From contig CM055753.1 of NCBI GenBank assembly GCA_029465975.1, positions 9,965,316-10,029,315 on the forward strand: a stretch of DNA of 64,000 nt. Direction: 5' to 3'. Made by a program: the position numbers and the translations under genes. Positions 11,780-24,381 of the stretch are shown one piece after another. A model generated the notes under the pieces. It was not told the DNA's origin, did no database searches, and saw only the letters and a list, made by a program, of their open reading frames with translations. The number at the start of each line of letters is the position of its first letter. Positions within the stretch are counted from its first letter, which is position 1. This DNA comes from Dallia pectoralis (Eukaryota; Chordata; Actinopteri; Esociformes; Umbridae).

Positions 11780-14700
11780 CTAACCCCACTCGTCTACTAA
11801 TCACCTCTGAAATGTGTATGCTTCCCATCCCATCCATAGTGACTGCTCGGCGTCCATATAGACCTACTCTATACCGGAGGCGCATTCGGTCCAATCTAAC
11901 CACCCTTGTGTGCACCTCCTTTGCAGAGTACCTAATTTCGGGTAGTGTCTGGAACTGTCGATCGGCTGTCAACAAGACCTAATTCATCTCGGCTTACGCT
12001 GTCCTCCAAGACCTTGACTTTCTGGCTCTGACTGAGACGTGGATTACACCCGAAAACACTGCTTCCTTGGCTGCCCTTTCGTCATCCAGCCATGTGTTTT
12101 CCCACAGTCCTAGAACTTCCGGTCGTCGCGGAGGCGGAACAGGGCTTCTCATTTCTGCTAAATGGAGATTCTCTCCCTTCCCCCTCCCTCACCTTTCCCC
12201 TTCCTCGTTTGAATTCCACGCTGTCCGTGTGACGTTTCCATTCAATATTAATATAATTGTCCTCTACCGTCCACGGGAGCCCCGGGGTCTTTCTCGAAGA
12301 GCTCGACACCCTGATTAGCGAATTTCCAGATGACGACACACCGCTTGTCCTGCTAGGTGACTTCAACCTGCCAACGACCGCATTCAACACCTTCTTAGGC
12401 TCATCCGTCCTACCCCTCCTCTCATCGTTCGGCCTCAGCCTCACCCAGTCAACGGCGACTCACATCGCGGGCAATGTGTTGGACCTTGTCTTCACCAGAT
12501 GCTGCCCGCTGACCAACTTTAAGACCACACCCCTACCGCTATCGGACCACTTCCTAGTCTCATTTTCCCTCTCCCTCTCTTCTCGTGCATCATCAACTCC
12601 CAGCCTGGTGGTGGGTCGCATGAACACTCGATCCCTCTCCCCATCTGATCTTGCTGCTTCTGTTCTTTCATCCCTCCCGTCTCCCGAATCCTTCTCCCTC
12701 CTGTCTACGGAATCTGCCTCTTCCACCCTTCTAGCATCGCTATCTACATCCTATGACTCGCTCTGCCCTCTTTCCTCCCGGCCAGCCCGAGCCGCACCTC
12801 CTGTGCCGTGGCTAAATGAAACCCTACGTAGCCACAGGAGAGAACTTCGTGCAGCCGAGCGCAAATGGAGATCCACCAAAATTCAAAGTGACTTGGCTTC
12901 CCTCCAGTCCCTCCTCACCGCCTTCAACTCTAATCTGACCACCGCTAAAGCTGCTTTCTATCACCGGAAATTCCAGGACTCCGCTTCCAACCCTAAAAAG
13001 CTCTTCTCCACCTTCACTACACTCCTCACCCCTCCTCCACCTCCTCCGTCATCGTCCCTTTCAGCTGACAACTTTCTTACCCACTTTCAACAGAAAGTGG
13101 ACAACATTCGAGCATCATTCACCCATCCGCCAGAAATCGCTATTTCCCCTCACACTGACTCTGTCCCTGGTCTGAGTTCCTTCTCCACGCTCAGTCCGGA
13201 AGTCACCCTGCAACTGCTCCAATCCAGCCGTCCGACAACATGCCCGCTTGACCCTATCCCTTCCCCGCTCCTCCAGTCCATCTCCACGGACCTTCTTCCA
13301 TATCTCACATCTCTAATAAACACTTCTCTAACCTCAGGATGTGTCCCTTCTGACTTCAAGATGGCCAGAGTGACTCCGCTCCTCAAGAAACCGTCTCTCG
13401 ACCCGTCGGATGTCAACAACTACAGACCTGTGTCCCTGTTGTCCTTCCTTTCCAAAACGCTTGAACGCGTCGTAGCTGACCAACTGTCCTCCTACCTCTC
13501 CCAGAACAATCTCCTGGACCCTAACCAGTCAGGATTCAAGACGGGCCACTCAACTGAAACAGCGCTGCTCTGTGTAACTGAAGCCCTACGCAAGGCCCAA
13601 GCCAACTCTCTCTCCTCTGTTCTCATTCTACTAGACCTATCTGCTGCCTTCGACACAGTAAACCATCAGATCCTGCTCTCCACCCTCTCTGACCTGGGGA
13701 TCTCAGGAGCGGTGCATTCCTGGTTTTCCTCGTACTTGTCGGACCGTTTTTACCAGGTGGTGTGGCGAGGCTCGCCGTCGAACATGCAGCCCCTGGTCAC
13801 TGGGGTCCCCCAAGGATCGGTCCTAGGCCCTCTCCTTTTCTCCTTATACACCCGGTCTCTTGGCTCTGTCATATCCTCACATGGCCTCTCCTATCACTGC
13901 TATGCTGATGATACCCAACTATTTTTCTCATTCCCACAGTCTGAAACCCAGGTGGCATCCCGTATCTCTGCATGTCTGACTGACATCTCGGCCTGGATGT
14001 CTGCACACCATCTGAAACTCAACCTAGGTAAAACTGAACTGCTCTTCTTCAAAGGAAGAGCCTGCCCGCTCCAGGATCTGTCCATTACGGTGGACAACGT
14101 CACAGTCCCTGCTACCCAATGTGGGAAAAACCTTGGCGTGACCCTTGACAACTCCCTCTCATTTTCTGCACACATCAAGGCGGTGTCCCGGTCTTGCAGG
14201 TACATGCTCTACAACATTCGGAAAGTAAGGCCGTATCTTACGCAGGAAGCCGCACAAGTGCTGATCCAGGCACTTATCATCTCCCGTCTCGACTACTGCA
14301 ACTCCCTTCTGGCTGGTCTCCCAGTGTGCGCCATCAAACCCCTGCAACTCATTCAAAATGCAGCAGCCCACCAAAGTTCTCCCACGTCACTCAGCTGTTC
14401 CGCACACTACACTGGCTCCCGGTCGAAGCACGCATCCACTACAAAACCATGGTGCTAGCCTATGGGGCAGCAAGAGGAACCGCCCCCTCCTACATCCAGT
14501 CACTAATCAAGCCGTACACACCCACGCGAGCACTTCGTTCTGCCACCTCAGGCCTCTTGGTAGTGCCATCCCTACGGGAGGGCAACTCTCGATCTGCTCA
14601 GTCTAAATTGTTCTCCGTGCTTGCCCCGCAATGGTGGAACAACTCCACTCTGGAGATCAGATCATCGGACTCTCTACCAATCTTCAAAAAACGTCTAAAA

Positions 14701-14950
14701 ACATTCCTCTTCAAATTGTACCTCCAGTAGCTCCATGAATGGAGCTCCACAACTCTCGACCGTTTGAAACTTCACTACCGAATCATTCTTCTATCTCTAG
14801 CACTTCCCCCTGCACCCACCCAGGAACAATGTACTTATTGCCTTTTTGATGTGTGTTTTTAGCTATATGTGAAATGCCTGCACTTATTGTAAGTCGCTCT
14901 GGATAAGAGCGTCTGCTAAATGCGCAAAATGTAAATGTAAAATGTAATGA
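11780..14950 (+). mobile_element. L2-like non-LTR retrotransposon (endonuclease + reverse transcriptase, defective)
   Basis: Encodes an endonuclease/RT polyprotein of the CR1-L2 group. Endonuclease motifs: WNCRSAVNK (11950), LTETW (12031) and GDFNLP (12356). RT motifs: SGFKTGHSTETAL (about 13528), LSAAFDTV (about 13638), VPQGSVLGP (about 13804) and the catalytic YADD at 13901-13912. The C-terminal region continues as LHWLPVEARIHYKTMVLAYGA in another frame and ends at a TAG at 14728-14730. The 3' tail includes taagtcgctctggataagag and a short ATGTAA-type repeat, typical of L2. Defects seen: an in-frame TAA at 11980, a frameshift at about 12270-12290 between the endonuclease parts, and a second at about 14360-14390 with an apparent small deletion. 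The frame from about 12257 to 14458 is otherwise open. No ORF1 was recognised. It lies antisense within gabbr2 intron 2. The 5' boundary is uncertain; a poly-A run at 11757-11777 precedes it. Confidence 0.8.
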
Positions 14951-15042
14951 GGGATTACATCCATTTACAGTTACTGCAAGGGGGCGGCCAATCACCGACG
15001 GAGAAACAAATCAATTATCAAAGTTGCTTGTCCATTCTTTTT

Positions 15043-15266
15043 TCACACACATAGATATGCACAGCACACACACACACACAGATATGCACAGCACACACAC
15101 ACATAGATATGCACAGAAAACACACACATAGATATGCACAGCACACACACACATAGATATGCACAGCACACACACACATAGATATGCACAGCACACACAC
15201 ACACATAGATATGCACAGCACACACACACACATAGATATGCACAGCACACACACTCATAGATATGC

Positions 15267-15306
<40 letters not shown>

Positions 15307-15533
15307 TGCACAGCACACACACACACATACATAGATATGCACAGCACACACACACACATAGATATGCACAGCACACACACACACATAGATATGCACAGCA
15401 CACACACTCATAGATATGCACAGCACACACACACACACATAGATATGCACAGCACACACACACACACACATAGATATGCACAGCACACACACACACACAT
15501 AGATATGCACAGCACACACACACATAGATATGC

Positions 15534-15568
<35 letters not shown>

Positions 15569-15583
15569 CACACACACACAGCG
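15043..15583. repeat. CA-rich minisatellite (cacaca + tagatatgcacag)
   Basis: Variable (CA)n runs separated by catagatatgcacag, about 17-19 copies. Open frames on both strands are artefacts. Confidence 0.92.
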
Positions 15584-15681
15584 CGCCACACCTCACAATA
15601 ATATAATTGCAGCATCTCTGCAATCCCCCCAAAATGATGTGATGTCTGTCAGAAACAGGCCAACCTTCCTCCAGATAACAA

Positions 15682-17331
15682 CCAGTCTCTATCTCCTACC
15701 AGCACCAGGTTCCATCTCTCCAGTCTCTACCTCCTACCTGCACCAGGTTCCATCTCTCCAGTCTCTATCTCCTACCAGCACCAGGTTCCATCTCTCCAGT
15801 CTCTATCTCTTACCAGCACCAGGTTCCATCTCTCCAGTCTCTATCTCCTACCAGCACCAGGTTCCATCTCTCCAGTCTCTATCTCCTACCTGCACCAGGT
15901 TCCATCTCTCCAGTCTCTATCTCCTACCAGCACCAGGTTCCATCTCTCCAGTCTCTACCTCCTACCTGCACCAGGTTCCATCTCTCCAGTCTCTATCTCC
16001 TACCAGCACCAGGTTCCATCTCTCCAGTCTCTATCTCCTACCAGCACCAGGTTCCATCTCTCCAGTCTCTACCTCCTACCTGCACCAGGTTCCATCTCTC
16101 CAGTCTCTATCTCCTACCAGCACCAGGTTCCATCTCTCCAGTCTCTACCTCCTACCTGCACCAGGTTCCATCTCCAGTCTCTATCTCCTACCAGCACCAG
16201 GTTCCATCTCTCCAGTCTCTATCTCCTACCAGCACCAGGTTCCATCTCTCCAGTCTCTACCTCCTACCTGCACCAGGTTCCATCTCTCCAGTCTCTATCT
16301 CCTACCAGCACCAGGTTCCATCTCTCCAGTCTCTATCTCCTACCAGCACCAGGTTCCATCTCTCCAGTCTCTATCTCCTACCAGCACCAGGTTCCATCTC
16401 TCCAGTCTCTATCTCCTACCAGCACCAGGTTCCATCTCTCCAGTCTCTATCTCCTACCAGCACCAGGTTCCATCTCTCCAGTCTCTATCTCCTACCAGCA
16501 CCAGGTTCAATCTCTCCAGTCTCTATCTCCTACCAGCACCAGGTTCCATCTCTCCAGTCTCTATCTCCTACCTGCACCAGGTTCCATCTCTCCAGTCTCT
16601 ATCTCCTACCAGCACCAGGTTCCATCTCTCCAGTCTCTATCTCCTACCTGCACCAGGTTCCATCTCTCCAGTCTCTATCTCCTACCTGCACCAGGTTCCA
16701 TCTCTCCAGTCTCTATCTCCTACCAGCACCAGGTTCCATCTCTCCAGTCTCTACCTCCTACCTGCACCAGGTTCCATCTCTCCAGTCTCTATCTCCTACC
16801 AGCACCAGGTTCCATCTCTCCAGTCTCTATCTCCTACCAGCACCAGGTTCCATCTCTCCAGTCTCTACCTCCTACCTGCACCAGGTTCCATCTCTCCAGT
16901 CTCTATCTCCTACCAGCACCAGGTTCCATCTCTCCAGTCTCTATCTCTTACCAGCAGCAGGTTCCATCTCTCCAGTCTCTATCTCCTACCAGCACCAGGT
17001 TCCATCTCTCCAGTCTCTATCTCCTACCAGCACCAGGTTCAATCTCTCCAGTCTCTATCTCCTACCAGCACCAGGTTCCATCTCTCCAGTCTCTATCTCC
17101 TACCTGCACCAGGTTCCATCTCTCCAGTCTCTATCTCCTACCAGCACCAGGTTCCATCTCTCCAGTCTCTATCTCCTACCAGCACCAGGTTCCATCTCTC
17201 CAGTCTCTATCTCCTACCAGCACCAGGTTCCATCTCTCCAGTCTCTATCTCCTACCAGCACCAGGTTCCATCTCTCCAGTCTCTATCTCCTACCTGCACC
17301 AGGTTCCATCTCTCCAGTCTCTATCTCCTAC
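15682..17331 (-). repeat. 38-bp minisatellite made of the exon 2 / intron 2 splice junction, about 43 copies
   Basis: On the coding strand each unit is one base, then a 24-nt near-copy of the exon 2 end (ctggagagatgg then aacctggtgcag; the exon itself has ctggagggatgg), then 13 nt of intron start (gtaggagatagag). Most units have ctg instead of cag before the GT. About 13 keep the exact caggtaggag. The period is constant except for a 2-4 bp deletion near 16170. The array ends exactly where exon 2 begins, so the exon edge is its last unit. Confidence 0.95.
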
Positions 17332-17469
17332 CTGCACCAGGTTCCATCCCTCCAGGGACTCTGCAATGATGGACGTCACAGACGGACACACCCCTCCGAA
17401 GATCATCAGGTGTTTGGGACCGTAGCAGATGGCATCAAAGAAGGATCGCAGCCCCTTAGCGTTGTCACA
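17332..17469 (-). CDS. gabbr2: GABA-B receptor subunit 2-like, coding exon 2
   Basis: Internal coding exon, 46 codons, phase 0 at both ends. It is preceded by tcctcgcag and followed by gtaggag. Translation starts CDNAKGLRSFFDAICYG, contains FGGVCPSVTSIIAES and ends GWNLVQ. By recall it differs from mammalian GABBR2 exon 2 at about 7 of 46 residues, so family assignment is secure. It continues the N-lobe of the extracellular Venus-flytrap domain. The cysteines at exon positions 1 and 28 keep the 27-residue spacing of the conserved N-lobe disulfide. An additional cysteine at exon position 15 (DAICYG) replaces a lysine of the mammalian protein. The exon joins in frame to exon 1 (YDTE, then CDNA), 40 kb away on the same strand. 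The next exon (LSFAATTP-type) was not found, so the gene runs off the left edge. The donor side is embedded in a minisatellite built from this same junction. Confidence 0.93.
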
Positions 17470-17706
17470 CTGCGAGGAGATAGAAGGGATGGATGATGAG
17501 GAAGATGAGGAAGATGGAGGAAGTTGGGGGGGCGAGAAAGCAGAAGGAAGCAAGGACGGAAGACAGGAATGAAGGAGAGAGACGGAGAATGCCAGAGATG
17601 GATGAGAGATGGATGAGAGATGGATAGAGGGAGTGGATGAGTTGTGGATAAAAAGAAAAAGGAATGAGTGAGGATGAGGTAGAAAAAGAGAGTGACAAGC
17701 AGTGAT

Positions 17707-17746
<40 letters not shown>

Positions 17747-17760
17747 GAACAAAGTTTAAA
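17470..17760 (-). promoter_or_regulatory. Splice acceptor and long polypyrimidine tract of exon 2
   Basis: On the coding strand the exon is preceded by tctcctcgcag. Upstream lie about 290 nt that are overwhelmingly C/T, including a (CT)n run at 17710-17740. This is far longer than an ordinary polypyrimidine tract. The acceptor call rests on the exact phase-0 junction with the conserved CDNA start. Confidence 0.8.
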
Positions 17761-18030
17761 AGCTGAATTACATTTTGCTGGTCTATTTCGAGCATGGTTA
17801 GAAGTGGCTGGCACGCAACAATGAAAGCACAGATTTAACTGTACTCTTTTCTGCAGCCTCCTTTGCTGTAGTGATTTGTCTCAAATACCACCCTACTCCC
17901 TCTGTGGTGGCACAACACATGCACAACACATTCCAGCACCATGTTCCACTGTCACACAACACACGGGTACAACCTGTCAATACAAAGGTACGATCAATAC
18001 GTGACGCGATGTCATGTTCTCCCGGAATGA
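17761..18030. other. Intronic sequence, no gene seen
   Basis: Unique-looking; nothing recognised. Confidence 0.5.
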
Positions 18031-18039
18031 TGCGCACCG

Positions 18040-18290
18040 GAAGAGAGGGGAAAAAAACAAGAACGGGTGAGAAGAGAGAAAGAAAGGAGAGACAGAATGG
18101 GAAAATAAGTAAGTGGGAGAAGGAGAGAGAGAGAAAAGAAAAAAGAGAGAGAAAAGAGAAAGAAAAGAGAAAGGGAAAAGAGAGAGGAGATTAAAAGAAA
18201 AAGAGAAGGGGAAAAAACTAAGAGTGAGAGAGACGAGAGAGAGAAAGAGCGAGAGAGAGAGAGGGAAAAGGCGTAGAGAGTGAGAAAGAC
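18040..18290. repeat. Purine-rich (GA/GAAA) tract
   Basis: About 250 nt almost entirely A/G on the plus strand (gagagaaaag-type words). Confidence 0.85.
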
Positions 18291-18841
18291 AGAAGAGACC
18301 ACACGACTGCGGGTACCGCAGAAGGCAGCCACCTCGCGTCACTATAGCAACGCTCCTGGCTGTGTGCAACTGCGGGAGGGCGAGTAAAACACAAAGACGG
18401 AGAAGGTCTATCGATTGCTATATGAGCTCCCTAAACGGGTTCCTCTGTGATTCTCTGTGAGTTTGTAATGACATTCCTGTGGTAAACAGTTCTCTGCCAT
18501 TTTTATTGCCACTCAATTCAGGATGTTCTCCAGTGTGCATTCTGAGGCCATGTCCACCTCCACGCAGTAAAGCTCCACTTGTGCGGCGGGTTGATCTTGT
18601 TAGGGCCACCGAGGTCCGGATTAGATTTTCCTCCGAGATGGCACCGCACGACTCCATGGCAGGAACGAGAAATCAGAGGAGGGCCTCGACAGAAATTGGC
18701 CGTCGAATTGCATTGTTTTTTATTGTTTTGATGACGTCTGAGGTGTTGTCTTTGGCTGAAGGCGATCACTTAAATAAATGTAGCCAGTCAATCGCACAAT
18801 ATCACCGTCAATCAGACATTTATCAACATATAAACATGTAT

Positions 18842-19638
18842 ACATATAGACATGTGACAGATATACAGATATTCAGACATACAAATATACAGATATGCAG
18901 ATATACAGACACACAGATATACAGATAAACAGACATACAGATATACAGATATACAGACATACAGATATACAGATATACAGACATACAGATATACAGATAT
19001 ACAGACATACAGATATACAGATATACATATATACAGATATACAGAAATACATATATACATGTGACAGTTATACAGACATACAGATATACAGATATACAGA
19101 TATACATATATACATATATACATATATGCAGATATACATGTGACAGATATACAGACATAAAGACATACAGATATACAGATATACATGTGACCGATATACA
19201 GAAATACATATATACATGTGACAGATATACAGACATACAAATATACAGATATACAGATAAACAGATATACAGATATGCAGATATACAGATATACAGACAC
19301 ACAGATATACAGATATACAGATAAACAGACATACAAATATACAGATATACAGACATACAGATATACAGATATACAGACATACAGATATACAGAAATACAT
19401 ATATACATGTGACAGTTATACAGACATACAGATAAACAGATATACAGATATACAGATATACATATATGCAGATATACATGTGACAGTTATACAGACATAC
19501 AGATATACAGATATACATATATGCAGATATACATGTGACAGATATACAGACATAAAGACATACAGATATACAGACATACAGATAAACAGACATACAGATA
19601 TGGATATTTAGATATACAGACACACAGATATACAGATA
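18842..19638. repeat. 8-bp tandem repeat (atacagat / atacagac), 0.8 kb
   Basis: Octamers atacagat, atacagac and atacatat, with periodic inserts of atacatgtgacag. A larger block (tacatgtgacagttatacag...) recurs at about 19058, 19407 and 19477, so it has higher-order structure. Confidence 0.92.
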
Positions 19639-19639
19639 G

Positions 19640-22190
19640 ACTAGTTGTGACGACGCACATCGACTTTTGTTAACAGATATTCATATGGATTTTGAGGGCG
19701 AGGTAACCTTTGGTATCTCCCACCAGGGCTGTATCAGACTCTGATGTGTTCCTAGTTCCTACACAAGCATCGTCACATTGTTCGGTTAACTGTATCCAAA
19801 ATAGCAGTGCATGACACTGTGGAAGACCTAGTGCGCAATAAGAGAGTGGGTGATTATGAGCAACGTGGGGTACCATATCACGTCCACATGGTCGAATAAA
19901 ACCGCGGGGCCTTTAAAAAAGATTTCTAATTTGCATATTCTGTCTCTATTTTTTCGGTCTCGTTCATTCTCCTTCCTGTTACATCTGGCAGAAAAATCAA
20001 AACTACAGCGGAGATCCAGTTTTCCTGTTTTGTGTTTTTCGAAAGGCAAATCCGGGGTCTATAAATGTGTGGCGTAACAGATAAATGTTCCGGTTAATTC
20101 CGTCAGGGAACCATCACAAACATTCCGGGGAAGGCGAGCCGTGCAGTACACTGAGGTTCCTTCACTCCCCGAGCAAATGTTTGTGTGCATCATTGATTTT
20201 ATTAAAATGTCACCTGTTTGATTTGGCCAATCGTCATCGATTCGCATGTCATTTAGGGAGGGCACAAGAACCCGTTGTCACCAATGGGGCTATGCATGTA
20301 GTGCCGTTCTTGTTATAACTGTGTGTGTGTGTCTGTGTGTGTGTGTCTGTGTGTGTGTGTCTGTGTGTGTGTGTCTGTGTGAATAATTTAAAAGCAGACG
20401 GATTAAGGTGACGATTAATTACCGTTTCTCTTCTAAGGCTATGGGGCTGGTAAAGCAGATTAAAAATACACACAAGAGTCACATTCCGGAGGCCCGTGAC
20501 AGACGTTTTCTGTGGCTCCAGAAAAGACCCAAGTCCTCTTGCAAACCGTTATCAGTCAGCCTGGCCCAATCGCAGCCAAAAGCCTTCATTCAACGGACAC
20601 AAAAGTGACGGCAAACCATTCTCAGGCAAGGGCATGGAAGTTGGTGTGGCTTTGAGCATTCGTGCCAGTCCGCTTTCCTTCGCTCTCCCGTCTCTATCTC
20701 TCTCACTCTCCTCTCTTTCCTTACTCCTAGTTTTGTCGAACACACGTCCACGCGGCCACACAATCCGTCTCACTGGTGGCTCTTTGAAAGCCGCCGTGTT
20801 GCCACGGCAACCCGTACAGTAACGTATTTGGCCCGGTAAATGGAAGAGGAGGCCGTACTTACAGAGCTTGGTGCTTGACAGCTATATTCAGTGTGTGATT
20901 GGGTGGCACCGTCACAAAAGAATTAATCAGAAACTATTCAGGCAGCTGAGATGATGAGGGGTTAATGGTGGACGGAGGAATGGAGAGATGGATAGATGGA
21001 GGGGTGGAGAGATGGAGAGAGAGAGAGATATGGAGGGATGGAGGAATGGAAAACAGACAACACCAGATGATAGGATATAAAAAGTACGAGGCGTCAGGAG
21101 AGCGAGAGCTCATATAGCCTAGAAACGTATTTCCCTGCAACCTTTAGACCTGGAAAATAAGTTCTGTTTTAGAAGGTCCAGGTAAACAAAACAGGGTTCT
21201 GAATGATATTTGTCATCCACTGTTCATTTCCTCTCAGCCAGTGTCTTATGTGTTTCTAATGAGTGCTGGTCGCATGGTTTCTCTCCGACTAAGTTCCGTG
21301 AAACGGAGGAAACCGACGTGTCTGGCCCGAGGTTCTGGGCTCTCACGGAAACAGGAGAGTTCTGCTTTGCATTAGGTCTTAAAGCAGTAATGTAATATCT
21401 CTTATCTCCACTCCTGCCAAAGCAACAGTTGCTCTAATGGCTCCTATTCAACAGGACTTGATGCTGTAATGAGAATATGTTTGTGATTGGTTGTGGAGAA
21501 CAAGGTAGGGCTCAGATGTACTAGTGAGGCGGGCCTCTATCCAGTACACATCCTCTAAAGGCCTGGTGGAGTTATCCCTCTATCCCTGTAGCAGGAACGC
21601 TGAGGCGGAATTGTGTCCCTAAACCGGAGTGTTATGGAAAAAGGATTATCACGAGAACTTTATTCCGGAGCTAAATCGAATTCCCCAGCATTCCGAGAAC
21701 ATTTAAAATAGGTTGATCGTCTAGGAGTCGAAGTTAATCAGTTTGCAAAGAGAAAAAAAAGAAAAAGAAGAGATGAGAAAACGGTGGTGTAGTTTCCGAA
21801 CGCACTCGGAGGAAGACGTTGACCCGGATGCCGATAACCGTGAAAAAAGGAACTAACGGCGTCCGATGAACGGCCTGGGGCAACCCCAGGGCACGTGTTA
21901 GCCAACGAGACAAGCTGAGAATTACATTTAATCACGTACACATCCTCAGAGTTTCACTCGGCGTGACGTCACTGCCTAACCTACGGACACAATACGCAAA
22001 ACTGATCCAGCAGATGAGCACATCATCTACAAATCTACGGTTGATTTGCACATTTACAGAGTGAGTATTGAACATTAACTGGATGCAGGGAGATCTTCTG
22101 GGGCTACGTCTGAATTAAACCACAGTGTGTTGGTGAAAACAAGTGTGTTTTCAATAACTACATGACAGCATTGTCCTACTGTAAATACTT
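19640..22190. other. Intronic sequence, mostly unique
   Basis: Contains a (TGTGTGTGTC)n microsatellite at 20320-20381 and a weak tggagagatgga repeat at about 20970-21045. No gene recognised. Confidence 0.55.
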
Positions 22191-22196
22191 GGATTA

Positions 22197-22410
22197 TTCA
22201 GTCCGCAGCATTAATGTTGTGCAGTGCTTGGTAAGTTTATAGTAGGTTTATAGTAGGCCTATTTGTGTACATTCTCCCTATATCTCTATATATATATATA
22301 TATATATATACTTATGAATAACTGAATATTCAGTCTGTAGCATCAGTATTGTGCAGTGCTTGTTAAGTTAATAGCATGCCTATTTGTGTACATTCTCCCA
22401 ATATCTCAAA
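22197..22410. repeat. Local ~90-bp direct duplication around a (TA)n
   Basis: The stretch from ttcagtc through cagtgcttg to tttgtgtacattctccc occurs at 22197-22284 and, diverged, at 22328-22405. A (TA)12-13 tract at 22286-22310 lies between. Confidence 0.75.
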
Positions 22411-22829
22411 CTAATCATGACGAATGTTGTGGATGTCACTATTTTTCATCTAAATTATCCCTTACATAACAAAGTCCTAAAATTAGTTTCTTTACACATG
22501 TGTTTTTTATTTATCACAGTGGTGTGATGGTGTCGGTTGAATGAAAACTAATAGCATTTTCACAAATATGTGTACTGTATATGTTTTTACTGAAGTGTGT
22601 ATGTTTTGACAGAAGTGTGTCATTTTGCAAAAACAATCTAGGAATTATGCAAATTGAGTGTGGTCTTTGGATAATTCTGATTATATTTAAAAAAACAACT
22701 GAAATAACCTGTATTATCTTATTACATATTAATGGGCAAACAATACATGGAGATGTTTATATTATATATTATATGTGTGTGTGTGTGTTTGTCTGGGTGT
22801 GTGACATTGTGATGTCACGATAACAACGA

Positions 22830-24000
22830 CATATGACCAGCGGTCGCTAACCATGATGAAATGCCTCGTTAGACCGGGAATCCGCAACCTTCTCACCTGT
22901 CGCCGGGTAAGAGCAAATTACCGCACACTCCAGCAGACAACCTGAAGCCTCACGTCAGGGCACACACTGCAGCGTGTGTTTGTGGAGACCTGACAGAGAG
23001 CACCGTGTCACAGACGAGCTGCCCCACAACACACACGCAGTCAGTCAGCTAATGACACACGGTCACCGCCCACACAGGGGCCAGAGTCATGTCAAATCCT
23101 GGGCCTCCGGTTGGAGTCTGCGTACCACACACACACACAGGTGTGGATATGGGAGCAGAAAACAGAGAGAGAGAGAGAAAGACTCAGGAGAGAGGTAGGG
23201 AGTGAGAGAAACTGAGAGGAAGAGAGAGAAAGAGAGAGAAACTGAGAGAAAGAGAGAGAGTGAGACGAATAGAGCGAGGGGGGAGGGTCTTTCGTAATGC
23301 CTGGCCTGAGTGGAGATGTGCTATGGTTGACACTGAGAAGAGAAATACAATTTGATTTGACTTGAAAAAATCCAATGACGAAATGGCCGGCAACTCTGGA
23401 ACTGAACTCCGAATCCAAATCGTTGACGTTTCGAACAACGGTTGAAACAATATTTCGGGAAGAAACTGAGTCGAAATGGAAAAATATGGAGAAATACGAA
23501 AAAATATACGACGATGCTTTTTTCTATGCATCAAAACCCCGTCAGTTCCATTGGCTTCACAGCTTTCCTTGACATCGCAGTTAAACAGCAAACCCATTAT
23601 GGTGGCGCTGAAAGGAGATCCACTGCACTGTATCTGTGTACATATCTGAGTGAATTCAATTTGAGAAAATCACATGCTGGTGTAGCAAAAGATGAGTGGA
23701 TCTAACCCTCGATGTCTCAGGCAAAACAAAGACGTCGTAAACAACGTGCTGATGACATATTTGTCAACATCGTAATTTGTGTGCTAGGCAGTGTTGGCTA
23801 CACTGCATTTGGATCTATAACTGCACAGGGTCTCCCAGGGGGACTTGGAGGGGTTTCAAGCTTCGATTAAGGTCAAGCGGTCCCGAGTTATGTATCGACA
23901 AACCGACAGTGATCCCTTTACTACAACAAAATCACATCAAGGTCTATGGGCACTACTAGTAAAGATATAGTAATGATACTCTATTGAACAATGAGAATGG
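22830..24000. other. Intronic sequence with a GA tract
   Basis: A GA-rich tract lies at about 23160-23275. A (TG)n lies just before, at about 22776-22803. No gene recognised. Confidence 0.5.
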
Positions 24001-24001
24001 A

Positions 24002-24189
<188 letters not shown>

Positions 24190-24381
24190 GAGCATTGAAC
24201 TTTGTGTTTCTTCCCCCCCATTGAACCTTATGGGACAATAGACTGGCCCACTCAGGTAGAGAATATTGCTTCATTCTTTATTACCTCAAAGACATTCTGC
24301 ACTCAAAATGCAGAGGGCTGAAAATGTACAACATGTGTCCAAAAGATTTCCTTCGAGATCTCATGAAAGGATACAGAGAGG

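Larger units (their letters stand above)
1..17331 (-). other. gabbr2: gabbr2-like intron 2 (5' part; continues beyond the window)
   Basis: Begins at the GT after exon 2. No exon 3 was recognised to the left edge. It holds the 38-bp junction minisatellite, the L2-like LINE, the palindrome cluster and several arrays. Confidence 0.75.

Noticed and set aside
12257..14458. Host protein-coding gene of 733 codons
   Set aside because: Contains reverse transcriptase motifs (YADD, VPQGSVLGP) and an L2-type 3' tail; it is a retrotransposon.
1..15000. Search for gabbr2 exon 3 (LSFAATTP...) on the minus strand
   Set aside because: No matching translation seen; exon 3 is presumably beyond the left edge.
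15639..17369. 576-codon plus-strand frame with a 38-residue repeat
   Set aside because: Antisense to the splice-junction minisatellite; the 38-residue period is simply 3 x 38 bp.
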